From Alopecurus myosuroides (lineage: Eukaryota; Streptophyta; Magnoliopsida; Poales; Poaceae), in NCBI GenBank assembly GCA_028641055.1, contig CM054057.1, forward strand, positions 726,922,484 to 726,986,483: a stretch of 64,000 bases of DNA, read 5' to 3'. Below, piece after piece: positions 1 through 12,301 of this stretch. How positions within the stretch are numbered: position 1 is the stretch's first letter; every line of letters begins with the position of its first letter. A program made the position numbers and the translations under genes. The notes under the pieces were generated by a model, which saw nothing but the letters and a program-made list of their open reading frames with translations, ran no database searches and was not told where the DNA came from.

Positions 1-720
1 CGTCGAATGTCTCCCTGATATCCTCGAGGAGTGTGTCCTCCACTCGAGTCTTGATGACAATGTCATCAATGTAAACTTGTACGTTTTTGCCAATGAGCTT
101 GGCGAGGCATTTTTGCATGCAGCGCTGATATGTTGCGGCTGCATTTTTTAGCCCGAAGGGCATTGTCGTGTAGCAGTATACACCGTGTAGTGTGATGAAT
201 GATGTCTTCTCCTCGTCCTCTTGCTTCATCCTGATTTGATTATAGCCCGAGTAGGCGTCCAGGAAGGAGAGGCGCTGACATCCTGATGTAGAATCGACGA
301 TCTGGTCGAGTCGTGGTAATGGGAAGTTATCCTCGGGGCAGTGTTTGTTCAACGACGTGTAGTCGATGCACACGCGAAGGATGTCAGTATTTTTCTTCGG
401 GACTAACACCGGGTTTGCTAACCAGGTGGAAATCTTAATTTCCCTGATAAACTTGGCAGCTAACAATCTGTTCACCTCTTCTCCGAGTGCTCTTTGTTTT
501 GGCTCGAAAAAACGTTGGGTGGTCTGCTTGACTGGATTTGCATCTTTAAACACTTCAAGTGAGTGCTCGGCGAACTCCCTGGGTATTCCTGGCATATCTG
601 AGAGCTGCTAGGCGAAAATTTCCTAGTACTCACGGAGGAGTTCGACGAGCGCGCTTTCCTATGCGGGTGATAGGGTGGTGGACACCATCGCCGTCTTCAC
701 GGATTCTGTCGGGTGCACTT
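1..720 (-). pseudogene. Gypsy reverse transcriptase, N-terminal and palm part
   Basis: Minus-strand translation gives the gypsy RT motifs in order: a leader with MPGIPRE, LAAKFIREI, LVPKKN, RVCIDY, SFLDAYSGYNQI, TMPFGLKNA and the catalytic YIDD at about positions 70-85. It would copy retrotransposon RNA into DNA. The C-terminal part continues beyond the left edge. The upstream linker has at least two in-frame stops near 600-630 where the family normally has Trp (TGG to TAG), and there are further frame changes, so it is a decayed copy. It resembles the RT at 34482-35461 but is clearly a different lineage member. Confidence 0.85.
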
Positions 721-1830
721 AATGTTTTTGAGTGTCGTTGTTTGGGATGAACTCGAGTACTGGGGCGTTCTTTTTGGTGAGCGGCATCATGAAGTGATCC
801 GTGGTTTTTGCCAGCTCCTCCAGCTCCTCTTGCATCCCGAAAGATTTCGTGATTTCGTTGAACTCACTGTTGCATTTGTCCGACTTCTCGAAGTCGCCAT
901 TTATGGTGATCGTGCCGTATTCTCCTGGAAGTTTGAGCTTCAGGTAGGCATAGTGGGGTACTGCCATGAATCTCGCGAACGCTGTTCGGTCGAGAATGGC
1001 GTGGTACTGCAATGGCCAGTCGACCACCTCAAAGTCGAGGAACTCTCTCCTGTAATTCTTTGGGTCTCCCAGTATTACCTTTAGGTTGATTGTTCCGAGT
1101 GGTCGGACGGCTTTCCCTGGTACTATCCCCTGGAAGGATGTTTTGATTCTGCGAGTTCGTCCAGGTTCTTGTTCATCTTGCGGAGTGTGTCCGCGTATAT
1201 GATGTTGATTCCGCTGACACCGTCCATGAACACTCGAGCGAGGTCGTCGTTGCCTATTTGTGCCTGGATGACGAGCGCGGCGTGCACTGGTCGGTACACT
1301 CGTGGAGGGTGGTCCTCTATAGAGAAAGTTATCGACTGCTCTGACATCTTCAGGTACTCAGTTTTGGACGGTGGGGCTTGTACTGCCATGTTGACTTGGC
1401 GTGTGTTCGTCTTATGGACTCTGCGGGACGGGCAAACCTTTTGTATCATTCCGAGGAGCCCTTGTGGGTTCGGGTATCCATTAACTCCTTGGTTTGCGAC
1501 GGGTGGCGCTGGTAGCGCGGCCAGCGCTGCGTTCTGGTGTACTGCGGGTGGAGGCCGGGGTGGTGGCTGGTATCCTCCTGGAAATTGTGGGTATCCCTGG
1601 TTAACAGCGGCCCTGTGCTTCTTCGTGTATGCCTCGTGGATGTCCTGGAACTTTCGGCAGTCCTTGAGGAGGTGAGTGGCCTTGGTTTTGCCTGTGCGCT
1701 TATCTGTGAATCGATGTAGCGAGCAGTATCCATCAAGGTCTTCCTCGGGAGCTTTGTCGTCTCGCTTTGGCTTCCAGTTGCGATTCCCGTGGGATCTGCT
1801 GTCGCTATTTATCGTAAAATCTTCCGCCAC
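719..1830 (-). pseudogene. Gypsy gag C-terminus, protease and protease-RT linker
   Basis: The ORF at 1123-1830 begins with a Cys/His-rich segment (YCSLHR ... HLLKDCRKF) in the nucleocapsid position, then a Pro-rich stretch, then a protease-like VFMDGVSG core where related elements have D-G-G-S. The next ORF (719-1027) carries the downstream block YHAILDRTAFARFMA and a conserved GTITINGDF segment. The break between the two frames near 1030-1120 is a frameshift. The altered active-site context suggests the protease is dead. Confidence 0.75.
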
Positions 1831-1839
1831 CAGTTCCGA

Positions 1840-2401
1840 TTAGCCATCCTGGTCGTAGTGTTTTCTCTTCCTTCTCCGATGAAGGTCGTTGCGGTCCTCT
1901 TCAGGCGCGGGTGAGGAAGTTTTTTCTTTGCACAAGGACTCCTCGCTGTTAGCCCATATGTCCGCAATCGCCATTAATTCTCCGATCATCTTGGGCACAG
2001 ATCGTCCTAGTTATTCTCGGAAGGCGGCACACCGAGTGACTTTGGTGAAAGCCTCGACCTCGACTTCTTCCGACATGTTTCCCGCGGTGTTCTTGAGTGT
2101 GGTCCATCTTTGGATATCCTCGCGAGTGGACTCGCCACTTTTCTGCCTGCATGCTCGCAGCTCTTCGATAGTTCTGGCCGTTTGTACGTCGCCTGGAAGC
2201 TCTTCTCGATGTCGCGGGTGAGATCGTCCCAAGATCTGTAACACGTGCGCGGTCTTTCTTCGAGCCAACTACGGGCAGCGCCTACGAGGTACATGTTTAG
2301 TTACTGCATGGCTGTTGTCTTGTTCCCGCGCTGGCACTTCACCCGCGGTAAAATAGTTTGAGAGCCACGACTTGGGTTCTATCGAGCTGTCGTACTTTGG
2401 G
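1840..2401 (-). pseudogene. Gypsy gag capsid region, frameshifted
   Basis: Two overlapping minus-strand frames together give a Retrotrans_gag-type capsid: VPKYDSSIEPKSWL at the start, then ARSWLEERPRT, SWDDLTRDI, FQATYKRPEL and ELRACRQKSGES. A stop at about 2275 and a frame change near 2170 break it. The start of this domain is cut at 2402 by the nested element. Its upstream half lies at 10880 and beyond. Confidence 0.75.
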
Positions 2402-2406
2402 ACCTC

Positions 2407-3803
2407 TGATGTCTATGCACGCTTCTAATCTTATAGACAGTGTTGGGCCTCCAAGTGCAGAGGTTTCTAGATCAACAGCAAGTTTCCCTTAAGTGTATTA
2501 CCCAAGGTTTATCGAACTCAGGGAGGTAGAGATCAAAGATATCCCTCTCAAGCAACCCTGCGATCAAGATACAAGAAGTCTCTTGTGTCCCCAACACACC
2601 CAATATACTTGTCAGGTATATAGGTGCACTAGTTCGGCGAAGAGAGAGTTAAATGCAAGTAATATGGATGATAATAAGTGATAATAGCAATCTGAAATAA
2701 AAATGACAGCAAGCAAACATGTAGCAGAATAGGCGGAAAATGGTGTTTCAATGCTTGGAAATAAGGCCTAGGGCTCCTACTTTCACTAGTGGACACTCTC
2801 AACAATGCTCACATAAATGAATGCATAAATATCATTTCTTCACTATGCTACCCCGAACCACTCTCCGGTCGATTAGCGAACACTAATCATTGAGTAGGGC
2901 TTTAACAACACTCCTCAAGCCTATATTCCCTCTCTAGGGCACCCCAGTGTCACTACAAGCGCCATAAAATAGTAAACAAACGCCACAATTTCATAGGTTC
3001 ACCTTCCAACACAAGATATAAATATCATACAAAGCCACATGGAGCACACACTGTCACCTTTACCCCGTGATCAAAGTGTTTACGGAGATAGCAAAACCAC
3101 TTGAGTAGCATAACAGATGAAGATCAATCTACATAGTAAACTAGATTACAGAGCTCATGATCACATAAAGATCACACCATGGGAGAGAGAGATGAACCAC
3201 CTAGCTACCGGTAGAGCCCTCAGCTCCGGGGGAGAACTACTCCCTCCTCATCATAGGAGATAACACCGGCGATGGAGATGGCGGTGGAGTCGAAGGAGAT
3301 GGCTTCCGGGGGCACTTCCCCGTCCCGACAGGGTGCCAGAACAGAGATCTGTCCCCCGAAACTTGTCGGCGGCGGCGGAGCTACGGATGTATTTTGCGGA
3401 AAAGGTCGATTCTTTTAGGGTTTATGCCTCGGGGAGTATATATGGGCGAAAGGGCAATGCCGGGAGGTGGCCAGGGGGCCCACACCCCTAGGTGGCGCGG
3501 CTAGGGTGGACCCGCGCCACCCTATGGTGTGGCCACCCTGTGGCCCCCCTCCGGGGCTCTTCAGGACTTCTGGATGCTTCCGGGCCTTTTAGGACTTCTG
3601 GCTTTCGAATTTTACAATTCTTAGAATATTTCCAGAACGACTTTTCTGAAACTAAAAACAGCAGAAAATAGGGAACTGGCTTTGTGGCATCTTGTTAATA
3701 GGTTAGTCCCGGAAAACATAGGAAAACATACGGAAAACATGTAGCAATTGGCATAATATCAACATGGAAGATCAGAAATTATAGATACGTTTGAGACGTA
3801 TCA
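2407..3803 (-). repeat. 3' LTR of nested gypsy element
   Basis: It begins TGATGTCTATGCACGC on the plus strand and ends near GAGACGTATCA. It matches 9459-10874 along its length with many substitutions and small indels. A TATATAT motif near 3437 lies on the minus strand in a promoter-like place. The purine tract CCCCAAGCTTAG (complement) borders it on the right. Confidence 0.85.
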
Positions 3804-6525
3804 AGCATCCCCAAGCTTAGTTCCTACACGTCCTCGAGTAGGTAAACGATAAAACAAAATAATTTCTGAGGTGACATGCTACCACACAATCTTGATCCTA
3901 ATATGTAAAGTAGAGTATCTAAACTAGGATCAAATGAACTAAAGTTGTGATCTGTATTCGATATCAACAAGTAATGCATAAACAAATAAGAAGAAAGAAG
4001 CAAAACTTTTAATGAATCAATACTAAAAGACTATCAACCGTGCAAAGTTTATTAGAGATGATTTAAGCTTTCAAGAACAACAATATCATGCACGTCAAAC
4101 GATCTTCACAACCCCTGTTAGGATCAAGTTAAGATTTTCACACGATGCAATGCTTGAATCTTAAACTATCTGCACACTTAAAACAAGCAAGTGTTCTGCG
4201 TTGGTCCCTGGCACCGGTATGTTATGGCTAAGAGAACATTATGGGGGGTTTGGAAGGTCAATGGAAGAAAGGCTCACAAAGCTGAAAGTGGTCATTAGAC
4301 AAGAGAAAGTCTTACAACCGAAGCTATGCAAGGAGTAGGGATTGCCACACAACGGATGCACATAGAGCTATAAGTGTATGAAAGCTCTCCAATGGAACTA
4401 GTGGGGGTGCATCCAACTTGCTTGCTCACGAAGACCTAGAGCTCATTTGAGGAGGCTCATCATTGGAATATACAAGCCAAGTTCTATAATGTAAAGTTCC
4501 CCACATAGTTATTAATGAATGCTAATATGAAAACTCTCTACAAACTAAAGTATTAGTGCTAAACATGAAGCACAAGTGTGGTATAAGGGATAGTGATGTG
4601 CCCCCTCTCTCTTTATTCTCTCTTTGGCCCTTTTTTTTTTTTGGGATTTTTTATTTTTTTTACTTTATATATCCTCACCGGTAGGGGCAACATCCTATAT
4701 TACAATGAATCATCACACTTTTAGTACTTATAACTCATAAAGAAATATCTCTGATGTATCCAACTGCATGCTCTTGCCAGTGTAGAAGTATGCATAAATA
4801 ACCATGAAGCTCATCATCAAGTAACAAAATGGAGGTGGATGTTGTGCAGCAATATATATCGGAATGGCTATGGAAATGCCATGATAGGTAGGTATGGTGG
4901 CTGTTTTGAGGAAGAATATATGGTATTATGTGTAGGAGAACAAAGTCCTCCCACGGGATTTGGATGCACTGGCGAAGTTTGCACCAACTCTCAATGTGAG
5001 AAAGGGCAATGCACAGTACCGAAGAGGCTAGCAAATATGGATGGTGGAAGTGCCAAGAACCGCAACATAGACTCACAATTTAAAAGATTGCAACAAGCAA
5101 ATCATCTTACAATGCACAATGCAAATCACTCCAAGAGGGTCTGTGGCAGGGACAAGTCACTGTTAGCTACCTCGACCGTAGCGCGTAACAATAGGCTGAT
5201 CAGAAATGTATCACTCGTAGCAATCATATACCATTGTTTCTATCAGCTGGTAATTTAAGTGTGGCACAATTTCAAGTTTCTTAGACAAACCATTAGAAGT
5301 TTCTACTTACTAGTCCTTCTCGTTTATCCATTAAGCAAATTAATATCTCAAAACAACATTAGTGATTCAAGTGAAGCAGTTTAGTGATCTACAAGACCAT
5401 GTGAATTTTTCCACTATACCAACTACCACATAAGAATTTCTATTCTCAACCAAGCACATATATGAGAACCACCTAACTACAAAAGCTAACAGCTCTGAAT
5501 AAGAGATGCATGAAAAAACAAAGGCTAAACGCATTACTAGCAAAAAGTGTATACTCACGGAACAATAAGAATGAGACTAGAGTGCTCTAAGCAATGAAAA
5601 CGGAGCGTGTCTCTCTCCCACACAATTATGATAAGATACAAACATAAACTACAGCAAAGAAAACTAAACAAACTGAAAGAAAAAATAAAAGACGCTCCAA
5701 GTAAAGCACATAAGATGCGACCGAATAAAAATATAGTTTCACTAGAAGTGACCTGATAATTTGTTGATGAAGAAGTGGATGCCTTGGGCATCCCCAAGCT
5801 TAGACGCTTGAGTATTCTTGTAATTTGCTTAGATGTACCACCGGGGCATCCCCAATATTAGGCTCTTCACTCTTCTTGGTCACATCATATCATCCTCTTC
5901 TCTTGACCCTTGCGAACTTCCTTCACACCAAAATTCTCACAATCTTCATTAGCAACGTTAGTGCAATTGAAATAATAAATTCACATGGTTCAGTTTCAAC
6001 ACAAGTCTAACACTCAAAAACACATTATCTACTGTCACAAATTCTTTCAAAACTCTTTTTCTCAAAAGAACACCAAAATAAAGAGATTAAGATGCAAATG
6101 CGATAAATGGCAGAAATCTGTCAAAACAGAACAACAGGTAAAGATCGATTTTTTCAAAACTCTTATGTTGATCAAATCAAAAAGTGGTATTCTTAGAAAA
6201 GTTGCGTATATAACTCAGGATTAAGGACCAAAAAGATCAGGTCATTTTGAATTTTCTGTGATTTTTAACGGAATTAACAGTAGACAGAAGAAATTTGTTT
6301 CCTGCGCAGAAATCCAAAATATTGGCTCAATTTTCCACTAGAGGCTTTACTTGGCTCAACAAAAACACAAAAGAAAAGATACCGCGGGGTTGCTAAGGAA
6401 AAAAACACCCAGGTGCAAAACACACCAAAGAAAACGAAAGAAAACGGGTTAAAAACAGCGAAATAAAACGGGTTGTCTCCCGGTAGCGCTTTTCTTTAAC
6501 GCCTTTGAGCTAGGCATAGTGATTT
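3804..6525. other. Noncoding internal region of nested gypsy element
   Basis: No convincing ORF. The stretch is AT-rich with a T run near 4629. The purine-tract-like motif CATCCCCAAGCTTAG occurs at about 3805 and 5788, with a related CATCCCCAATATTAGG at about 5848. These may be spare polypurine tracts. Confidence 0.6.
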
Positions 6526-7878
6526 TTAAAACATGCTCACGTAAGAATAAGAGTTGAAGAAAAATAAGAGAGCATCAAGAAGCAAATATAAAACACATTT
6601 AATTCTAACCCACTTCCTATGAAAAATAATCTTGTAGAAAAACAAGTCATGAAAACACAAAGCAACAAGCATAGGAAAGCAAAATAAGTGCAACTTCAAA
6701 AATTTAAACAAAAAGAGAGGAAACTTAATATAGTTGAGATGCATAAAACCATGTTTTCCTCTCTCATAATAACTTTCAGTGGCATCATGAATAAAATTAA
6801 CAATATAACTATCACAAGAAAAATTCTTATCATGAGCCACATGCATAAAAGAATTATTACTCTCCACATAAGCATAGTCATTCTTATTAATAACAACAGG
6901 AGTAGGATTATCATAAAGAAATTGAACATGATAGAAAAGTTTCATATTAAAGATATGGTTTTGGGTAATCCCACCATAACTATGGCAAGTTCCATGAGGA
7001 TGATTGTAATTATAGCCTATGTTATAACTTTCTTTATAATAATTATCAAAGACTGGAGGCATATTGAAATCATAATTAATTTTCTCCTCAATAGTAGGTG
7101 GAATAAAAAAATCATATTCATCATTGTAATCATCATCTATTGGAGGCATAGTATCATCACAAGCAATAAAATAGTTGTCTTCCAAAATGCGTTCATTTGT
7201 AAACATATCATCATTTTTACTAGGAGAAGATGTATAAAGCATAGAATCATTAATAGCAAAGGAATTTTCAAACACATCATCCACAAGTTTAGAGTTTTCT
7301 GTATCATCAATGGAAGGAACATGGATGGTACTAATAGTACAGAAATTATTATCATCATTTTCAGAATTACTATCAAACAAATTTTCAATATCAAAGGTAG
7401 TGTGTTTCTCCCAATCATGATCACTTTCATAAATAACAGGCATAGGAAAATCATCAAGTTCAGACACATCAGCAAAAGCTGTAATATGAGCAACATGCTT
7501 AGGGGGAGATACAATTACCTCTTTCTTTTTACTCCTCCTCTTCTTCTTCTTCCTCTTCTTCCCCTCTTTAGGAGGGAGAGGCTTAAAAGGGAGCTTCTCC
7601 ACATACCCTGGTTTATTATCAGAAACAATAGAAAGAACTTTGGAGGATTTCCCCTCTTCATTAATAAGAACAAAACACATATTAGTCCTGTCATATTTTG
7701 GTAAAGTCTCCTCTTTTATATTATTTTGTATGTAAGTATTTGCATGGAAATTATCAACACAATAAATATGGCATCCATGCAATACACTATTCATATCAAA
7801 AGCACTCATATCTATCAAAGAAGTTTTTCGTAATAACTCTTCACACCCCAAAAAATAATGTGAGTTCATCATGCTCAT
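6526..7878 (-). CDS. Long acidic ORF of nested gypsy element, unknown function
   Basis: A 450-codon minus-strand ORF follows the zinc knuckle in the place where protease and pol would normally be. It has a Lys-rich patch near residues 105-120, a long Asp/Glu/Asn/Tyr-rich middle (about 140-300) and a hydrophobic, possibly membrane-like C-terminus (about 400-450). I recognise no enzyme motif. Its intact length despite an interrupted gag is notable, but AT-rich composition lowers the chance of stops. It may be a filler ORF of a non-autonomous family. Confidence 0.5.
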   Translation of the reverse strand: MSMMNSHYFLGCEELLRKTSLIDMSAFDMNSVLHGCHIYCVDNFHANTYIQNNIKEETLPKYDRTNMCFVLINEEGKSSKVLSIVSDNKPGYVEKLPFKPLPPKEGKKRKKKKRRSKKKEVIVSPPKHVAHITAFADVSELDDFPMPVIYESDHDWEKHTTFDIENLFDSNSENDDNNFCTISTIHVPSIDDTENSKLVDDVFENSFAINDSMLYTSSPSKNDDMFTNERILEDNYFIACDDTMPPIDDDYNDEYDFFIPPTIEEKINYDFNMPPVFDNYYKESYNIGYNYNHPHGTCHSYGGITQNHIFNMKLFYHVQFLYDNPTPVVINKNDYAYVESNNSFMHVAHDKNFSCDSYIVNFIHDATESYYERGKHGFMHLNYIKFPLFLFKFLKLHLFCFPMLVALCFHDLFFYKIIFHRKWVRIKCVLYLLLDALLFFFNSYSYVSMF

Positions 7879-8053
7879 TATGGGTGATCATGTCATCACA
7901 ATACAAACTTGAAGTACCCATAGGATTCGAAAGGCTACTATCATGGCCTGAGCATTGCAAATTAAAATGACCCACTTTATAGCAAAGTTCACAACTAAAA
8001 GGATAGAGGGCACAAATTTTTTCACCAAGATCATCTGGAGCCCTACTCAACAT
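7841..8053 (-). pseudogene. Gag zinc-knuckle (nucleocapsid) segment
   Basis: This short minus-strand frame contains CELCYKVGHFNLQC, an exact C-X2-C-X4-H-X4-C knuckle as found in retroelement nucleocapsids that bind RNA. It lies after the capsid and before the acidic ORF, the expected position. It is not in frame with either neighbour. Confidence 0.75.
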
Positions 8054-8410
8054 TCTAGTTTTTTCATTCCTATGATGGATACAATATTATTCTTCAATTT
8101 GATTCTTTTCACAAGGTCTAAGTTCTCCACAAAAATTAACATGCTTATAAGAAATAGTACTTTCAGAAGTTTGAGCATCTTTATTGCAATCATTAATAAC
8201 AATTTCATTTTCCATGCAAGTGTCTTTAAAAAGTTCATGATATATGTCCCAATTTTATTTAGGAATATTAAGATAAGAAGCAAAGGATATATACCAACCA
8301 ACAGCTATTTGAAGATCAAGGCCATATTTAGCATTAAGCTCATGAAAATCAGCAGTTTCAGCAAAATTCTTAATGCAATCATACTCATAGTTTATGCCTG
8401 ACTCTTTACC

Positions 8411-8960
8411 TTAGTTGTTATTCCAATCTTCACTATTGATTCGAATCCCCTCAAGAAGATCCCACTTAGCTTCAACCTTCTTACTATAAAAAGAACCCTC
8501 TGAACAGGCATCTAGATAATCCTTCCAATGTCCTGAAAGCCTTGCATAAAAATTATTAACAATTATTTCCTCAGGAAGCTCATGGTTAGGACATTTGAGT
8601 ATTAATGTTTTCAGTCTTCCCCAAGCTTGGGCAATGCTTTCTCCATCATGAGGCCAAAAATTATAAATGTAATTCCTATCTAAATATAGTTCATGAGGAG
8701 GATAAAATTTAGAGTAAAAGAGAGATTCAAGTTCCTTCCACTCCAAATGATGAGGATAATCTAGTAGTTTATACCACTCCCTTGCTTTGTCCTCAAGTTA
8801 CAAAGGGAATAGCCTCTTCTTAACTTGGTCCATTGAGATACCTTCACACTTGAGTAGCTCGCATAATTCATGCATAAAGTGTAAATGATCGCTAGGATGG
8901 ACAGTTCCATCTCCAAAATAACGGTTATCCATGACAAGTTCAACAATTTTTTTGGGTATT
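8411..8960 (-). pseudogene. Gag capsid domain of nested gypsy element
   Basis: Minus-strand frame reads a Retrotrans_gag-type domain: HELCELL, GISMDQVKKRLFPL, DKAREWYKLL, ELESLFYSKFYPP, GESIAQAWGRLKTL, LPEEIIVNNFYARL and KKVEAKWDLLEGI. Its role is virus-like-particle assembly around the element's RNA. One in-frame TAA at about 8800 interrupts it between LFPL and LEDKARE. The next frame downstream carries the zinc knuckle. Confidence 0.8.
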
Positions 8961-9458
8961 TTAAAAGGAATGCTTACAGTAGGAGGATTTAAAATATCAC
9001 AAGCATCATTAGGTTTATCACGTATGGGAGATAAAGATTCATCAGAGCAAATTTTCTCCTCTAAAGCTGGAAAACTAAAAGCTTATAAAAACTAGCTTCC
9101 CCAAGCTTAGAAATTTCCATAGTACTAGAAATAATGGTATCCAAATAATTAATGCTAACAACATTTCTATCACTATTATGCAAACAAACTTCCATATGTT
9201 TTTTTAATTTTCTCTTCAAAAGCATCATGTCCTAATTCAAGATAAATATTATAAAGTTCTATCATATTTTTGTTGTTTTCCATTAAGACTACTAGTAAAA
9301 ATAAAAACAAGAAGCGAGTAAAAATAAGCATAACTAGTGAAAACAAGAAACAAAAGGATATAATTGCAGAATCTAATGGAAATAACTTCGAGCACTCACA
9401 CCCGAGGAAGTGAGAACCTTTTACCTTACCTCCCTCACAACCGCGCCAGAAAAAGTCT

Positions 9459-10874
9459 TGATGTCTACGTACGCTTCTATTCTTGTAGACAATGTTGGGC
9501 CTCCAAGTGCAGAGGTTTGTAGAACAGCAACACGTTTCCCTTAAGTGGATTACCCAAGGTTTATCGAACTCAGGGAGGTAGAGATCAAAGATATCCCTCT
9601 CAAGCAACCCTGCAATCAAGATACAAGGAGTCTCTTCTGTCCCCAACACACCCAATATACTTGTCAGGTATATAGGTTCACTAGTTCGGCACAGAGAGAG
9701 TAAAATGCAAGTAATATGGATGATAATAAGTGATAATAGCAATCTGAAATAAAAATGGCAGCAAACAAACATGTAGCAGAACATGGGGGAAATGGTCTTT
9801 CAATGTTTGGAAATAAGGCCTAGGGCTCCTACTTTCACTAGAGGACACTCTCAACAATACTCACACAATTGAATTCATAAGTATCATTTCTTCACTATGC
9901 TACTCTGAACCACTCTCCGGTCGAATAACAAACACTAATAATTGCGTAGGGCTTTAACAACACTCCTCAAGTCTATATTCCCTCTCTAGGGCACCCCAAT
10001 TTCACTACGAGCGCGATAAGTTAGTAAACAAACGCCAAAATTTCATAGGTTCACCTTCCAACACAAGATATAAATATCATGCTAAACCACACGGAGCACA
10101 CACTGCCACCTTTGCCCCGTGATCAAAGTGTTTATGGAGATAACAAAACCACTTGAGTTGCATAACAGATGAAGATCAATCTACAGATTCAACTAGATTA
10201 CAAAGCTCATGATCACATAAAGATCACACCATGGGAGAGAGAGATGAACCACCTAGATACCGGTAGAACCCTCGGCCCTAGGGAGAACTACTCCCTCCTC
10301 ATCATAGGAGACATCAACGGCAATTGAGATGGCGGTGGAGTCGAAGGAGATGGCTTACAGGGGCACTTCCCCGTCCCAGCAGGGTGCCATAACAGAGATC
10401 TGTCCCCCAAAACTTGTCGGCGGCGGCGGCGGAGCTATAGATGTATTTTGCGGAAAAGGTCGATTCTTTTAGGGTTTATGCCTCGTGGAGTATATATGGG
10501 CGAAAGGGCGATGCTGGGAGGTGGCCATTGGGCCCACACCGCTAGGTGGCGCGGCCAGGGGGACCCGCGCCACCCTATGGTGTGGCCACCCTGTGCCCCC
10601 CCTCCGGGGCTCTTTGGGACTTCTGGATGCTTCCGGGACTTTTAGGACTTCTGGCTTTCGAATTTTCCAATTCCGAGAATATTTCGAGAACAACTTTTCT
10701 AAAACTAAAAACAGTAGAAAACAGGGAACTGGCTCTGTGGCATCTTGTTAATATGTTAATCCCGGAAAACATAAGAAAACGTAGGATAAACATACGGAAA
10801 ACATGTAGCAATTAGCATAATATCAACATGGAACATCAGCAATGATAAATACGTTTGAGACTTATCAAGTATCA
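9459..10874 (-). repeat. 5' LTR of nested gypsy element
   Basis: It starts TGATGTCTACGTACGC and ends ...CTTATCAAGTATCA directly before the ACCTC duplication. The minus-strand primer-site region lies just left of 9459. A GTATATATGGG motif near 10490 is the likely TATA region of the minus-strand transcript. Confidence 0.85.
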
Positions 10875-10879
10875 ACCTC

Positions 10880-12300
10880 CATTGAGAGCTTGAATCTTTT
10901 GGGCATTGGTGCCTCGCGGATGCTGCGACTGAAGCATATCGCACCGCAGGCTTCCTCGTCAGAGGAGGTAGATAGCGATCGGGCGCGGTTCCTGCGAGCT
11001 CGAGCCATGTCGACCTTGTTCTGCGTGATGTGTCCGCACGCGTCATATTTAGTCCGATCGCAATCATTCTCTGGCCGTGGCTCCCTGCTGCGATGTCGCG
11101 AGAGGTTCTGCAGACTGTTGTCACGGTTTCACGGATTGTCGTCATCGCTGTGTGGGCTGTCGCCACGACACCTAGCTTCTTTTCGTCTGGAGCAGCGAGG
11201 TGACCCCTTATCTCCTCTTTTTGGCGACATACTCTCGCGTCTGCGAAGTGTTTTGTCCACCCGAGGAGTTTTGTCAGCCTCCGGAGTTGTCGCGTGCCTA
11301 CGGTTTGAGGTGGCGATCCTTGCGGCTGCATGCCTAGCCCTCTCTGAACTTGTTGATGTTGTTCCGCGCGAGGGTCGTTTTCGGGCGGCTTGTTCGCCTG
11401 TAAGTACGTGGCGGCTGCCAGGAGAGCCGCAGCGGGGGTTGTTGGGTGTACGTTACCCTCCTCATCGACATGCATGAGGGACATCTCGAGGGACTTGCTG
11501 ATCCCGCTGAGGGACTCATGGTCCAGGCGAGCAGTCTTCGAGAGTTGGCTACCCATCGATTGGGTCCTCGAGAGCGCTGCGCGGCGCGCACTTGAAGCTT
11601 CCGTCGCTTCCTTCTGTATGTCCAGATCCTTGCGAGCTTCTACAATCAGTCGACTTGTTCGCACCAGGTGGTAGTGATACACGGTCAGATCTTCTCGAGA
11701 AGCTCCATCTTCTATTGGCTGGCCAGATTGTACTGCCGCTTTTTCTTTGAGCCAAGCAACTCGCGAGACTTTGATGCACTCTCGATCCTTTCGACTTGCC
11801 TCCATTTCTTCGGTTTGTTCAGTTGATCCTGCCATGCAGACTTGGTACAGATATGGCTTGTGAGTCCAAGGCTTGGTTCGATGACTTTCACCGAATCTGG
11901 AGGGTTCCGCAGCCGCGATGGTGTGGAAATCGCGCGTGTTGTAGGGTATGGAGCTGCTGCTGGGCGCTAGGTCGCGACCATCGTCATTAGTTGGCGACTC
12001 GAGAGCCTCCGGGCTCGAGACGGACTCGGAGTCCGATTCGTCGAGTCCGATCAGGTCGGGAAAGTGCAGGATTCCCGCCTTGCTGGCGCGGAAGTGGAAG
12101 CTGCCAAACATTAGGCTGACGCTCTTCTCGAGTTTGTTGAACGCCGAACGTGATTCCAGCGAGTGGGGTGCGTAGATAAGTAACCCAAAGCGAATCGGCT
12201 CTGCTGGAGTCGATGATCCAGGGCTCCAGCTGAAGCTTGGCAAAGACGAGTCCGAAGATGCCAGGGATCCAGCGCATGCCGTTCCCACAGATGGCGCCAC
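10880..12300 (-). pseudogene. Gypsy gag N-terminal half
   Basis: A long minus-strand open frame runs from the primer-site region at about 12300 down to the junction with the nested element at 10874. It is hydrophilic, Ser/Arg/Glu-rich and has no domain I recognise, which is usual for the N-terminal extension of Tat-type gag. Its right end abuts the TGGCGCC primer site and LTR. Its left end stops exactly at the ACCTC duplication, and the capsid resumes at 2401, so the two pieces are one gene split by insertion. Confidence 0.65.
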
Positions 12301-12301
12301 T

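Larger units (their letters stand above)
2407..10874 (-). mobile_element. Complete nested non-autonomous gypsy element
   Basis: It is flanked by a perfect 5-bp duplication, ACCTC at 2402-2406 and 10875-10879, with related LTRs at 2407-3803 and 9459-10874. On the minus strand a degenerate primer site (CTGGCGCGGTTG) follows the right LTR, and a purine tract (AAGCTTGGGGATGC) precedes the left LTR. Coding content is a gag with a zinc knuckle and a long acidic ORF; no protease, RT or integrase is visible, so it must have moved with enzymes from another element. LTR style (TGATACGTCTC start on the minus strand) matches common Triticeae gypsy families of the Sabrina/WHAM type; family assignment is inference. 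Confidence 0.9.

Noticed and set aside
6688..7704. 338-codon plus-strand ORF
   Set aside because: It is the antisense shadow of the acidic minus-strand ORF at 6526-7878; low-complexity Ile/Lys/Asn composition from AT-rich DNA.
10842..11477. 211-codon plus-strand ORF
   Set aside because: Shadow of the minus-strand gag N-terminus; opposite frame has the family-like composition and context.
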